DNA from: Stenocarpella maydis
Lineage: Eukaryota > Ascomycota > Sordariomycetes > Diaporthales > Diaporthaceae
Direction: 5' to 3'
Assembly: GCA_002270565.1 (NCBI GenBank)
Contig: NQMI01000039.1
Span: 62,930 to 126,929 of the forward strand
Length of the DNA stretch: 64,000 bases
The stretch's first letter is position 1. Each line of letters opens with the position of its first letter. The notes below the pieces were generated by a model. That model did not search any database. It had not been told where the DNA came from and was given only the letters and a program-made list of their open reading frames with translations. The position numbers were made by a program, and so were the translations under genes. Shown here piece by piece: positions 24,449 to 36,645 of this stretch.

Positions 24449-25181
24449 GAGGGCGCCGAGGAGCGCTGGGTTGAATGCATGCCTCTGCGCCCCAGTCCCG
24501 AGAAGAAGAAGGGGCGGAGGGGCGCTCATGGTCTCATTGGCGGCAGCGGAGGTCAAGAGAGTCGTGCCGCTGTTGTTGTTGTTGTTGTTGTTGACGACGA
24601 CGACGACGACGACGAGTATGGTGGACCAGACGGACCCCACGAGGAGGAGTGGTGGCGGGACTTGGCGGGCATTGAACGAGAACGAGAAGAGTCAGGCTGG
24701 CACCTTTGCGGTCTGTGATTTGACACGACCTGATCTGGAGAATATCACGAGAAGAAGCGTAGTTGGGTTAATAGACGCACGCTCACTTGAGGGCGTTGAC
24801 AGTTGCCGTGATAAAGCCAGCAAAATGGACAAACTTGATTAGCAACCCCAAAGGGGAATACCGTCATCACAGAGTAGATATACTACCACCCAATCAATGA
24901 CAGTATGAGAGACACATCACATTACACGGAGCGAGTCTGTTGTTACCCACGGTACGAGGATATCGCCCAAACCTTCAGCTTGTCTCCTCACTCGTCTCGT
25001 CATGTTATATGTACATAACAAATCAAAGCCAACCGAAAATGCTATTTATCCCCTTCCATACCATAACGCCGGGCGCGCCTCAAATCCTCGCATACACAAA
25101 CACATGCGACTCCGGGCTACCACACCTGCCGCATGGCTCCCACACAGGGAGACAAGACAGGGGGAAGCAGACACGTCTCAG
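24449..25181. other. Convergent intergenic region with compound microsatellite
   Basis: About 730 bp between the PPP4R2 and RAD50 stop codons. A compound repeat, (TTG)n directly followed by (ACG)n, occupies about 24571-24615. No gene seen. Confidence 0.6.
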
Positions 25182-28100
25182 CTACTCGGTGATCATGGTG
25201 ATGTGCTCCTTGGTGATGGTGCTGCACTGGTTCTCGTTACGCTTGACGCGGAAGAAGGAGTCACAAAAGTCAGAACAGCGCATGTAGCGCAGGAACTCCT
25301 CGTCGTGCGTGATGACGATGAGCTGGAAGTTGGCCTGGGACTGGCGGGCGCGGATGATTCCGTGCAGGCTCTGGGCGAGCGAGCGAATGTTGTCGCTGTC
25401 GAGGTTGGTCGTCGGCTCGTCGAGCGCGATGACGCCGCAATTGACCCCGAACGACTCGGCCAGCGCCAGCCGTATGATGATGCTCGCCAGCACCTTCTGG
25501 CCCGCTGAGCACCGGCCCCGCATATCCATCTCGGTGTCCCGCTTGACCATGACCACGCGGTACTTGTAGCTGCGCTTGCCGGTGGTCTCCTCTTCCTTCT
25601 CAGCGCGGATGGCGATCGTGTCCACGTCGGTGCCCTGGTACGTCGCGCGCCACAGGTCCCCCACGATGCGGTTGATCTCTTCCATCTTGATCGAGTGAAA
25701 CTGCATGATGGCCTTTTCGAGCGATTCGCCAAACGTAAAGAGATCTTCAATAGCGCCCTTGGTCATCGCCAAGTTGACATTGGACTCTCTGAACTTTTCC
25801 TCCGCGCCCTCGTACTCCTGCTTGTAGAGTTCCTCCTGCCGTTTCAACTCGTTGTCTGTGGCCCTAGTCTTTCCAATCAGCTCGCTCTTCTCGGCCGTGA
25901 GCTTGCTAACCTCCCTTTCATATTTCTTGGCTTGGGCGATGAGGCGGTCATAGTCGTTCTCTGCGTCTGCAGACTCCAGATGTTCAACTTTCTCAGCCAG
26001 CTTCTCCAGGGCAACCTTGTTCTCCCGATACTTGAGGTTGTCCTTGACGTTCTTCTTGTTCCAATCGCCTTGCGACAGCTCCTCTTTCTGCGAGTTGATG
26101 CGCTTCATGAGGTCCTCCATCTCTCCTCTGAGGCGGGTGAGCGACTGCTCGAAGTTCTGAATGGATCGCTCGACCGAGGCAAGATTGGACTCTCCGCCGC
26201 GATCCAGATAGTCCTGGATGTCATCCTCGATGATCTTGAGTTGGTTGAGAGTGCGCGCGACTGCATCACGTTCCTCAGCTACCTTCTCGGCCTTTCTGCG
26301 CCCAGTTGCAAGAGCATCGTCACGCTGTGCCCTCGCAGCATCGATCTTCGGCTGAAGGTCGGCGAGCTCGATATCTATTTGGGAGATCCTCTGATCTTGT
26401 GTATGGTTGCTCTCTCTCAAACCCTTGATTTCATCAGACAAGCCCCGCTTCTTATCCATTAGTTGCCTCGCTCGACCAATCTTGCCGTCGAGCTTGGTGA
26501 TCTCGAGCTCGAGGTTGCTGACGAGATCGCGGCTTCGTTGTCTGTCCGCAGACATGTTGTCAAGTCGCTTCTTGACTTTCCGCGTCTCTTCTGCACAGAC
26601 CGCTCGGGCTTCATCCACCTCTCCGGGGGTGCGTGTCGATCCGCCAGACTGCCTCTGGGACTTCTCCAAATGCTCAATCTGCTCCTTCGCATCCGCGATG
26701 GCTCTCAAGACCTGGGTGATTTCAGTGACGGCGGCGGAGACGGACTGCAAGGCCTCCAAACTCTCACTCGCTTCACCCCGGTGCTTGTCTGCTATCTCCA
26801 GCTTCTCTAAGATGTCGTCCCTCTCCGCGTTGGCCTCGTCGATCACCTTTGAATACGCCGGAAGCTCTTTGGCTAGCCGCAAGGCTGCATCATGCCTTGG
26901 ACGGACGGCCCGCAAGCGCTCCAGCTTCTTGTTGGCATCGTGTAATTCTTTCTCCAGCTCGGCCTTTGATTCATCGTTGAGATGTTTGGTGATTTTGGCC
27001 AAGAGTCTCGACTTGGCGCGGTCCTCGTCAAAGGTACGATCGCACATGTGGCATTTGTTCTTCGTTTGCAAATGGGTCTGCGCCTTGGTCCAGTACGCCT
27101 TCATGTGATCGAATAAGCTCAAGTCCTTTTCGAGTTCCATCTTGTTGGCCTCGAGATCTTCGAGTTCTTCACCGTACGCATCGACCGTGACTGTCGAAGG
27201 ATCCTCCACAGTCTCTCTGAGGACGTCAAGAACAGCTGTCTCACTGGCAGTCTTGTTGTCCGCCAACTTTTGGTGCTGTTTGCGGGCCTCGGAGAGCTTA
27301 AAGTCCACTTGTCTGAGTTTCTGCTGCAGCTGATCACACGCCTCCTTTCTCTCGTCCAGAGCAGCAGTCTTGGCGCTTAATCTGGTATTGAAATCGGCCC
27401 CGAGGGACTCGTGCTCCCAATCAGGTCGGATCTGCTCACCGAGCATCTTGCTCCAGCGCGTGGTCAGACTGTTCAGGCTCGCTTCGCGGTCTCGGGCTTC
27501 CGTCTTGCGCAGATCCAACTGGGCGAGCTCGGAGGCCAGCCGTGTACAGTTGACGAGCTCGCTGTTCAGCTCGTCGCCCCGCTGCTCCAGCTCGCGCAGT
27601 TCCTTCTGCGACTCCCTTATCTTCTCATCCCAGTCGGTGCTGGCAAGTGCGGCCTGAGCTTGTTGGTAGCGGTCATTTAGCGAAACCCTCTCGCGCTCGA
27701 GACGATCGACGAGAACCTCGTCGGACTGCACCAAGTCCATCTCGGTCTGAAGGCGCTTCACCCTGCGATCATTCTCGGCCTTCCTCTGTTTCGCGAAGGC
27801 TCTCTCAGAGTTTTTGGCGTTCTTGGCATTCTCCAGCTCCGAGATTCCCTTGTTCGCCATGTCCGCCTCGTGTGACACTCGAGCCTGCAGCTGCTCGTGC
27901 TCCCTCTTCTTGGCGTTGAAGATGCCATTGATCTTCCCGTTGAAGAGTTGTATTTGGTGATCATTCAAGTCCTCGTCAAACCCTCGTATCTCGTGAGTTC
28001 GCGCGGCAGCCTGGATCATCTCAACACGGGTCTGCAACTGGCGCTGGTACTTGTCCTTGTCTGATTGAAGCCTGCCCTTTTCGCCGAGCTTTAGGTTTAG

Positions 28101-29126
28101 GTTTTTCTCGGCCTGGTTGACATCACACTGCAGGCTCCGATAATTGGAGGCCCCCTGATCAATATCAGCTTGCAGCTGCCTGACGCGGTCCTCGTATTGC
28201 TCAAGAGATTTCCGAAGTTCATCGTCGCTCCCGGTCATCATGTCGATAGACTGGGCAAGCTCTTCGACGTTGGCTCGCCTGAAATCCAGCTGGTCCCTGT
28301 TGTACTTGAGGTCGTTCATGATACTCAAGAACCTGTTGGCCTCCTCGCGCGTCTTCCTCTCCTCCTGTCGGAGTTCGGTCACTTGTTCCTCAATGACATT
28401 GATTTTCTCCTCGCATTCCTCAATCTCCGCCTCTAGTTTCTTGCGGAGTCTCAGGTTCTTCTGACCTCTATCCTTGTTCTCCTCGTTGTGCTTGTGATGG
28501 ACCTTCAGGTTACGAAGCTCCTCTGCCTGCTTCTTGCGGAGCATCTTCAGTGCCTCTGTGGCCTTTGAATATTTTTGGGCGTCAAAGATCTGGTCGAACC
28601 TCTGCTTCAGGGAAGCTGGCTCGCTCATGGGCCATAGTGACTCCTCCTGGTGGCAAAAAATGACGAGTTCGATGACGGCAGGTGCTACACCCAGTTTGTG
28701 AGGCACCATTTCATTGATTTCAGCCAGCCTTTCCGAAGTCGTTGACCTCTCCCCGTTGGGGTATGTCTCGTTGACCGAAGCTGGGCCGGTCCTCAACTTG
28801 CGATTTCCGGCCTTGGTCAGAGTGACCTCAAGCTGGCGGTTGACGGTGCATTTCGTGCCGTCCATTCCTCTGAACTTGAAGAGTACGGAAGCGCCGACAA
28901 CCTTGTCGGTTTGGAGTTTTGGATCGTAGACGAAGGCGCCATTTTGTGCCGTGTTGGGTGGCATCTTGCCGGTTGCGGCAAACTTGAGGCACTCGATGAT
29001 GGTTGTCTTGCCCGAGCCGTTGTACCCGACGATCAGTGTGAGCGGGGTGTTGAAGGTGATTGCTTCGCGGATCATGGGATGGAAGGAACGAATTCCCTGC
29101 ACCGTCATTCCCTCAATGCGTGACAT
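25182..29126 (-). CDS. RAD50: DNA double-strand-break repair protein Rad50
   Basis: SMC-like ATPase of the Mre11-Rad50-Nbs1/Xrs2 complex, which tethers and processes DNA ends and activates Tel1/ATM. Single exon, 1314 residues, matching the usual ~1310. The ATG at 29126 (MSRIEGMTVQGIRSF) is chosen because it begins exactly at the conserved N-terminus; an open frame further upstream has no ATG. Walker A is GYNGSGKT near residues 34-41. Two long heptad-rich coiled-coil arms flank the zinc hook, CHMC at Cys692 and Cys695. The ABC signature (RCSAGQKVLASIIIRLALAE) and Walker B with D-loop (VIALDEPTTNLD, near residue 1235) are intact. No truncation or frameshift is seen. The gene is divergent from WC-2 and convergent with PPP4R2. 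Confidence 0.97.
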   Translation of the reverse strand: MSRIEGMTVQGIRSFHPMIREAITFNTPLTLIVGYNGSGKTTIIECLKFAATGKMPPNTAQNGAFVYDPKLQTDKVVGASVLFKFRGMDGTKCTVNRQLEVTLTKAGNRKLRTGPASVNETYPNGERSTTSERLAEINEMVPHKLGVAPAVIELVIFCHQEESLWPMSEPASLKQRFDQIFDAQKYSKATEALKMLRKKQAEELRNLKVHHKHNEENKDRGQKNLRLRKKLEAEIEECEEKINVIEEQVTELRQEERKTREEANRFLSIMNDLKYNRDQLDFRRANVEELAQSIDMMTGSDDELRKSLEQYEDRVRQLQADIDQGASNYRSLQCDVNQAEKNLNLKLGEKGRLQSDKDKYQRQLQTRVEMIQAAARTHEIRGFDEDLNDHQIQLFNGKINGIFNAKKREHEQLQARVSHEADMANKGISELENAKNAKNSERAFAKQRKAENDRRVKRLQTEMDLVQSDEVLVDRLERERVSLNDRYQQAQAALASTDWDEKIRESQKELRELEQRGDELNSELVNCTRLASELAQLDLRKTEARDREASLNSLTTRWSKMLGEQIRPDWEHESLGADFNTRLSAKTAALDERKEACDQLQQKLRQVDFKLSEARKQHQKLADNKTASETAVLDVLRETVEDPSTVTVDAYGEELEDLEANKMELEKDLSLFDHMKAYWTKAQTHLQTKNKCHMCDRTFDEDRAKSRLLAKITKHLNDESKAELEKELHDANKKLERLRAVRPRHDAALRLAKELPAYSKVIDEANAERDDILEKLEIADKHRGEASESLEALQSVSAAVTEITQVLRAIADAKEQIEHLEKSQRQSGGSTRTPGEVDEARAVCAEETRKVKKRLDNMSADRQRSRDLVSNLELEITKLDGKIGRARQLMDKKRGLSDEIKGLRESNHTQDQRISQIDIELADLQPKIDAARAQRDDALATGRRKAEKVAEERDAVARTLNQLKIIEDDIQDYLDRGGESNLASVERSIQNFEQSLTRLRGEMEDLMKRINSQKEELSQGDWNKKNVKDNLKYRENKVALEKLAEKVEHLESADAENDYDRLIAQAKKYEREVSKLTAEKSELIGKTRATDNELKRQEELYKQEYEGAEEKFRESNVNLAMTKGAIEDLFTFGESLEKAIMQFHSIKMEEINRIVGDLWRATYQGTDVDTIAIRAEKEEETTGKRSYKYRVVMVKRDTEMDMRGRCSAGQKVLASIIIRLALAESFGVNCGVIALDEPTTNLDSDNIRSLAQSLHGIIRARQSQANFQLIVITHDEEFLRYMRCSDFCDSFFRVKRNENQCSTITKEHITMITE

Positions 29127-31891
29127 GTTGACAGGGAAGGGATGGCGGTGCTCATGAGAGCAGCAACGGATGACCTGATGGGGTTGTCTCTGGGGAGCAA
29201 GACAAAGATGAATAAGGGCGGCTGAGGGGGACGGTAGCAGTCCCGTTGCGGGAGGCGAGACAGGGAAAGGGAGAGATGGTGGCAGACACCAGTTGACCCA
29301 ACTCGAGTTCAGTTCAGTCCAGTCAAGGCAGGCAGACGCGTGCCCTCTCAACTACACGAGTAAAGTTAAAGACAGGCGCGTCTGGCCTGCATCGGATAAA
29401 GTGGGCCCGACGCCAGATCAGGTGGGCAGCTGGGCAGCTGCTGCCTTCGTGCACTACGGAGTACATAAGCAAGATAAGGAGGGTTTTTTGATTCTTGAAA
29501 CCCCCCCCCCTTCCGAGCATCAAGCACTCCCCCCTCAACCCACTCTCTCCCAACCAAACCCTGAGAATGGCCCAGTACCAGTTGACCTAGTGCGATGAAC
29601 AAGGTCTCTGCCCCGCACAAATACATAGTCTTGCTCATTGATATTCAATGTTTGCCACGGTAGAGACAAATTTAAACCTGAAGATAGATAAGCGACACGA
29701 GATTCTCGTACATGAGAAAAACTGGGCAAGACTACAGCTATTTTATGGACCGACTAGACAGTCATCGAACTACCTTGTTACCCAGGTATGAAGTGCCTGA
29801 CGCAAGCTGAGTTGTCGGCACAAGACATTGCTAGTCGAGTTGCTCGTCCTGGATGCAAATGAGAGCATCAGCTGATCAGCTAGAGGATACTTATCAAGAC
29901 AGTCCAGTCCAGCTGCCAATGTGTATGGTCCAGAGACAGAAACACGGCCCGGACCCACAGCCACCTCTGGGCGCGCATCGCTTGCCCCGTTTTTATTGTC
30001 ATTTCCAGTCGTCTCACATTGTAGTCTATGGTTTTTAGACTCAGGGGTTGACTCGAGTAGTGTCGTGACTGACCAACTCTCGCGGCAGAAGGTAACGGAA
30101 CGGAATATGAGATGGGCAAGGTTTGAAGCGGCGGTGCCAATGCCCAACAAACCTTGCGGGGGCCGGAGCATTTGGTCCGGTGCCCCATTCAAGCTGCTGG
30201 ATGGTCCGGGCGAAGTGCTCAGCTCTCGGGGCTGATGAGTCCCACGACGACAAGGACCTAAGCGTAGCATGCCATGGCTCTAGAGGACCGACAGGCTGGT
30301 GACAAATTGGGACGGTGATGCAATCCAGGGCAGGGGCAGGCAGTCGTTTATTGGGAATAAACTGGGAACGATTGCAAAACAGTATTCTGGAATATGAGCC
30401 AAGAGCTGAGGTTCGACATCAGACGGGAAGGGCGCGTGGGAACATTTTGTTCGTCCCGGCAGTCGCAGGGTCCCAGGGTCCACGATAATGAGTGCGAGGC
30501 CGTTGGTCCCCAGCCGTTCCCTGTGGTCCCTCACCAGTGCCTCCGAGCCGACGGCTTGCTGACCCACCCCAGGCGCCGCCCGTGGGGACGTGGTGGGTGA
30601 GGGATGTGGCAGCCGGCGGATGTCCCTGGGTGACAACAGCGCAAGACCCAGCACACAACCTCGACAACAAGACGTCGCCAGGGAGAAAAAGAAGGTGACA
30701 GACATGTAATGTGCCTGTGCAGTGCTGCTGCTGCAGTGACAAGAGGAGGGGGTGCCCGGGGGATGAGCCCCTGCGCGGGGGCGCATTTGATCGTCTCTTC
30801 TTTACCTCACATAAATCGGGCACCCAAAGTCTGGATGAGCGGCTGCCCAGGCTTGGCTCAGGCAGCTTTTTTAGTGGAGACGTTGCGGAGGCCTGGGACT
30901 GGATTTTGCAATTCCCCATTCCAGTAGCCAGAAATCCCATGTCCCATGCATGTTCCCCCTCCGCCCACGACTCGCCAGAGCTCTCGTTTGCCCTTCTTGC
31001 CGCCAGCCCGCATGCACGCTGCACACATGCACACATGCAATACAGTACACACTTGATGACCCTCTGCGCATGGATACCTTGGACGGCTTGCAGAGCACCG
31101 TGCCTTGTAACCCAGCGAGGGACCACACGAATGCGACTGGCCCGGGCGTCTGTCTCAGACACAGAATACGTCTCTCTGTCTCTACGGTCTTTTCTGTGTG
31201 TCTCGACCTGTCCCCGTCCTGTTCCCTGTTCGCCCCTGCCTTGCTTTTACATAATATAAGGAGAGGCTATTAGTCTTTTGTACGCCAAACAACAAGAACA
31301 GAGAGAGAGTCAGGGACAAGAAAAAAGGGCTTGCTCGGATAGCCACCACTCCTTCTCACCTGAGCCATAGTTTGCTTTCCCCATTCTCGTCTCGAGGGGC
31401 GGCCGCACGTCCACCATCGATCGGGCGTGTCTGTTTATTCCCGGCCAGCTGCATTTGCATCTGCACACGTCTTCTCTATCGCCCTGTCTCCTGCCAAGGT
31501 GCTGCTGCTGTCTGCTTGCTCCTTGATACCGCCTGAAATACCGCGGCTCGGCGAGCGCGGTCCAGTGCAGCTCTCTGCCCACACCCGACACCGGCAACCC
31601 GCGAGGTCTCAAGCGCTCGACCGGTAAAGACGACGGGGACAGTACAAGGACAGCCTCCAGATCCAGCCTTAGAGAGATCCAGGCTCGGGTCCACACAGAC
31701 ACAGATACTGCCATCGCACGCTCAGCATCGCATCGTCCCCGGTCCGCCGCGAGCGAGCGACGATACATAGCCCGGACCACATGCTTATACATGTACGGCC
31801 GGCGTCCCCACCCACTCGTGCCGTGCAGACTCGAGAGCTGCACCAGTCATCCGCGCCTCAGGTCCTGCTCTAGGTAGTCCGCTGTGCCGCG
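29127..31891. promoter_or_regulatory. Divergent intergenic region between RAD50 and white collar-2
   Basis: About 2.77 kb between two start codons. It holds a TACGGAGTA motif at 29455-29463 and a run of about ten C near 29503. The last ~600 bp before WC-2 is pyrimidine-rich with many CG steps and is probably its 5' leader. Open frames here, the longest 247 codons on the minus strand (30419-31162), lack any recognisable domain. Confidence 0.5.
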
Positions 31892-33881
31892 ATGTCTCAA
31901 GGGCCCCCGCAGCCCCCCCCGGGGCCTGCGACCAATATGTTCGACTTTGGCAGTATGGGCATGCAAGACATGAACGTAATCGGGGTACGTCCAATTGCTC
32001 AACCACTCATCCAACCCACTCGCAGCCCCGGGCACGGCTCAGCCCAGCCCAGAGCCAGCCTGCCTTGCCCCCGCTCTCCTCACTGCCGTTTATTTATTAT
32101 CCCTCTGCAGTAAACTCTGAATTTTGCTTTTTGTGGCGCACGAGCAGTCAGAGACACAGCCCAGGCCTAGACCCGGTGAGCCGCCCGCGGCTCGTCCTCG
32201 CATCTTGTCTGGACCTGCAGCTGCCGGCTCGGGGGGGCCTGGGGGGTCGCCCTCTCCAACGCCCGCACCGCTTTGCGCGGCCTTTGTCCGCAATGCTCGC
32301 CTTTGAACCTTCTTGACCGCTCAATGTTTGGCTGACCCAGAGCCCTTCGAGTCCTGCAGATGACCGACAGCCAGGACATGATGGCGCTCCACGATAATTT
32401 CATGTTCAACCTCGATGCGACCATGTCCATGAGTATGGCCCAGCCTGATGACGCGGGCATGGGCATGTCGTCTACCTTCAACCCCCAGCTCATGGGTGGG
32501 GCCAGCAGCCCACAGCACGGGTCTTTGGCCCAGCAAAACGGCCTCGGCCCAGGCTCCATGAGCATGCAGAGCTACCAACCCTCCCCAACCGAAGACACGG
32601 GCCCTGGAGCCGGCCCTCAGCCCATGACGAGCTTCGCCATGACCCAAAACACCCAGGTGTCAGGTGGCTCGACCCTGACCGAGTTCACCAAGAGGAGGAA
32701 CTGGCCCGCCAAGGTCGTCGAGGAGCTCAAGGACCTGCTGATGATCCTGGACGCCGACGGTCGCATCAAACACGTCTCCCCGAGCGTCACCGCCCTGACC
32801 GGCTACCAGCCCGACGACATCCTCGACAAGTTCCTCAAGGACTTCACCCACCCAGACGACCAAGGCCTGCTCCTCACCGAGCTGAATGAGGCCATCGCGT
32901 CAGGTAGCCAGATGAGACTATTCCACAGGCTGAAAAAGAAGGATGGCAACTTTGAGATCTTCGAGTCGGTCGGCCACGCGCACATCGCTGCAGCCCGATT
33001 TGCGGCCAACCCAAACAACCAGTCAGCCTTCTGCCAGGCTGTCTTCTTCATGGCGCGGGCCTACCAGCAGCAGGAGAACGCCACCCTCCTCGACTCCTTC
33101 CTCGAGCACAAGATAGAAAACGAGCGCCTCAGGAGGAGGATCGCCGAGCTGCGCCGGGAGGAGGAGGCCGAGACCGAGGAGGCAGCGCGCAGCTGGCGGC
33201 AGAGCCAGGACAGCCGGGGGGACATGACACCGTCCGAGGCGACCAACATGACCCCGATGGGGCAGAGCCCCAGCTTCTTCCGCTCCAACTCGGACGCAGC
33301 AGCCATGCCCCCGCCCGAGAGGCCAAACCCGCTCAACATAGCTCTCACCAGAGAGAACCTCGAGGGTGTTACGGCGGGGAGCCGGCCAGACTCGATCAGG
33401 GACAAGATGGCCCGCTACGAGGGTACCCATGGCGATACAAACATAGAGAGGCTCACGGGCCTGCGGTACAACGAAGGCGAGAGAAGCCGCGGCATTACAA
33501 CGGGCAATGCGAGCCCCACGCTCATCAAGGGCGACGCCGGCATAGCAATACCCATGGACCGAGACCCGAGGACCGGGGAGAAGAAGAAGAAGCTCAAGGT
33601 TGCGGAGGAATACGTCTGCACAGACTGCGGTGAGTTTGCGAGGCGTACTTGGAAAGCTGTTGTCGTGCATATGCGGTCTCTGATATGCTAATTATTTAGG
33701 TACCCTTGACTCCCCGGAATGGCGCAAGGGACCCAGTGGCCCCAAGACACTCTGCAACGCCTGCGGGCTTCGATGGGCCAAGAAGGAGAAGAAAAAGAGC
33801 ACCTCCGGACCATCAGGGGGAGGTAGTGGTGGCCATGGCCTGGCTGGAAATGTCCCCTCATTGGACCATGGCCAGTCTTGA
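31892..33881 (+). CDS. wc-2: White collar-2, PAS/GATA zinc-finger blue-light regulator
   Basis: DNA-binding partner of the photoreceptor WC-1; together they form the white collar complex that drives light-induced and clock genes. Exons 31892-31984, 32360-33629 and 33700-33881 encode 514 residues. The second intron (70 nt) restores the zinc finger; the first is unusually long for this window (375 nt). The [20 protein letters not shown] block precedes a PAS domain at about residues 150-260 ([41 protein letters not shown]). An Arg/Glu-rich helix with coiled-coil character follows ([20 protein letters not shown]). The linker includes [14 protein letters not shown] and a basic GEKKKKLK patch. The single GATA-type finger (about 449-475) has the CX2CX18CX2C spacing with [16 protein letters not shown] after it. 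Only about 35 residues follow, so no second DNA-binding domain exists. Confidence 0.95.
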
Positions 33882-35652
33882 TGGGAATTTCATCAGAAGC
33901 GACCCTGACCTGACCTCGCTTGGTCCCATCATCACCCTCTGTTCCAACAGACTCTCGATTGTTCTGTGGCCACGCGTTCGCTCAGAATGGGCAGGGCGGG
34001 GTACGAACATAACACATTATTGCAGTTCCTCACAGGCGTTCTTGGGAAAGCTGCCACGCTGGCAAAATCAACACCTACGGATAGATCCTCGCGGAAGGCG
34101 TTCTCGTGTTTTTTTCCCCCCTCTTCTATTTTGGGTGTGGTCAACCCTAGGATTTCACATAATCATGAGCCACGGAGCCCCACCCCCCCATTTCTCTCTC
34201 CCACTTCTATGGGGGAGATGCGTAGGTGCTGTGGGCATAATCGGCCGAGACTAATGCGGCGGTGATTCAGTCAGAGATGGTGGTGTTTTTATGACATGTT
34301 TCTTGCGCAAAAGTTGCCTGGGCCGTTCTGAGATTGGTCCTGGAGATATAACAAGGCGGCCCAAGGGCAGACACACGCTCACCAGACAGGGCGTTTTAAG
34401 GAGCGAATATGCGCCGACGGTCGGTCATTGAGGTGCACACTCGCATGCAGGCCGTGGACTCTGGTGTGAAACGGCTGGAAGGAGGATGGATCTCCAGGCG
34501 CCGAGGGGGTGAGAGGACCTTTCGGTTCATATCCACCACGTCGCGCCGAGGGAGGGAGAATGTCAGTGATACTGGTTACGATGGGCGGGGAGAACAAGCC
34601 GAACCTCGAGGCGCTCGCTGGCGGGGTTCGATCCGGATGGACATGTGTCAGACAAGATACGGTCACAATTGTGCTTGTATGAGCCTATGTGCTCAGCTCC
34701 ATTTCTGTGTAAAAAGATTGGCTCAGTACAGGCCGTGAGGTCCCATCATGTGCTTAACCCTGCCCTTCGGAGCCACACACACCTCGGTATCAATTCTCAG
34801 CCCACTCACACCTCCCAGCATCTGCCGGGCGTTCGAGCGAGGCACATGCGCTGTGCTAATTGGGTGTTCACTCCGACTGGATTACAATTCAAGTTGGCGA
34901 GGGTCTGTGTGTGTGTGTGCCAACAGCAACGCATTAGTCGAGGTTATGGCAATCTCACGTGTTTGATAGCACACTGTGCCAAGCGGATGGATGATTGCAT
35001 GTGGCGCGGTCGCATAAGTTGTCGAAACGCTTCATGCGGCCATGCGGGACGGGTAGGTATCGCCCTGCCTGTCTGCCTGAAGGGATATTCTTCGCCAGGG
35101 GACCAGAGCCGGGCAACGTACGCGGACATATACGAATGATACCCCTCATCGCCTGCACGGGCTAATGGGCGCTGCCCGCCGGGTATCAAACCACTTGACG
35201 GGGGTTGGGAGGCCTGGCGGATCTCTCAGAAGAGTGGGATGAGGCCCAGGGGTCTTTATATCTCCCTCTCTACTCCGTATGTATATGGCTGGGTGATCTG
35301 CATTGTCAGTCTGGCGGTCTGTTACCAGACCCTGCACGCCGTCCTGAGTTTCAGGCAGCGCGAAAACAACCGCAGCCTTGATTTGGTTGGCCCCGCCCTC
35401 GTCACTGCGCACAGCCAGCCAGCCACTGGCAGCCTGCAGGGCCTAGTGTAAAGAGGGGACCACGAGTGGGTTGGCGACGGCTCCCTCACCTTGCGGGCAA
35501 GCCACGGCTACGGTGACGTATAACTCATATTTTACCGTACAAGAATCCATTTCGCCTGGACTTGTTTCTGCTCTGTCCTGAACTCCTTTCTGTTCCACAT
35601 CTACCAACCTCTCAAAGGGTCCCCCAAAACAACAGCACAACACCACCGCAAT
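33882..35652. other. Intergenic region, WC-2 to beta-flanking gene
   Basis: About 1.77 kb between two plus-strand genes. It carries a TACTCCGTA motif at 35271-35279 and a short GT run near 34906. No protein-coding region or RNA gene could be supported. Confidence 0.5.
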
Positions 35653-36645
35653 ATGTCTGGACAGCCTGGTGAGTAGACATGACACCATCAAACCCGCGGG
35701 AGCTACCCCGCGTCGGTAGTGAGCCCCTGCCAAGCCTCGAGCTTGGGGCAGCTTCACGATGCACCCAGCCCCCAGCCCTGCTCGAAGTGTGAGCTGACAC
35801 CCGCTTCAAATATAGAATTCGGAAGTAAGAGTTGTCGCCCTTGCACTGGTGAAATCTGGCGCTCCCGACTAACGTGCATTGCGACACCCAGGCGGCAGCT
35901 ACGGCGGCAGCGGAGGTGTCGGACATCGTACGTAACACGCGGTCGTGTCAACCCAGAGGAAAGCAGCACCGACTAACACGCCTTGAAACCCCCCCCCCTC
36001 CACAGTTCCTCCCCGAGGAGGCCAAGTTCCGTTTGATGACGATGACGACGACTTCACCGGCGCCGCCGAGCACGCCACCCGCAGCGCGGGCGGTTCCGGC
36101 TCTGACATCTTCCACACCGTGATCGGGAGCTTCCTCGGCAAGAAGGAGCAGCTGGCGACCGAGGACATCAACGAGCAGGGTATGCACCACCCCATCCCTT
36201 GACGCCCACAGACACACACAGGGGGGGAAAGGCAGGGAAGCAGGGAAGTGTCCAGAGGCACCACACGCTGACACCGAGCTCCACCACCAAAACAGCCGCC
36301 GTCGAGCACCACAAGAAGCTATACGGCGGCGAGGACGACGGCAGCACCGCGCACGACTCGTCGAGCATGGGCAACGCGGCCGCGCTGCAGGCGCTCAAGA
36401 TGTTCACGAGCGGCGGCGGCGGGGGAGGTAGCTCCAAGAGCGAGTTCATCGGTCTGGCCATGGCCGAGGCCAGCAAGCTGTTCGAGCAGCAGAGCGCCGC
36501 GGGCAAGGTCAGCTCCGACTCGTCCAAGGAGTCGGCCGTGCAGCAGGCCGGCGAGATGGCCCTCAAGATGTACCTCAAGAGTAAGACGGGCGGGGGCGAG
36601 AGCGGCAGCAGCGGCCTGTTGAGCCTGGCGAGCAGGTTCATGTAG
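35653..36645 (+). CDS. Small beta-flanking-type (DUF7721-like) fungal protein
   Basis: A conserved ascomycete protein of unknown biochemical function; the family label is from remembered similarity. Four exons (35653-35668, 35892-35927, 36006-36179, 36296-36645) give 191 residues. All joints are phase 1 with GTGAGT, GTACGT and GTATGC donors, and a 16-nt first exon (MSGQP plus one base). A Gly-rich N-terminus leads to an Asp run, then to an amphipathic part: DIFHTVIGSFLGKKEQL, AVEHHKKLYGG, NAAALQALKMF, EFIGLAMAEASKLFEQQ and QAGEMALKMYLKS. No signal peptide or membrane span is present. The repeated Ala-rich amphipathic helices suggest a small helical soluble protein. The last ~20 residues are Gly/Ser-rich before SLASRFM. 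Confidence 0.8.

Noticed and set aside
30419..31162. 247-codon minus-strand open frame upstream of white collar-2
   Set aside because: Translation is low-complexity and unlike any family; it lies in the presumed RAD50/WC-2 promoter region.
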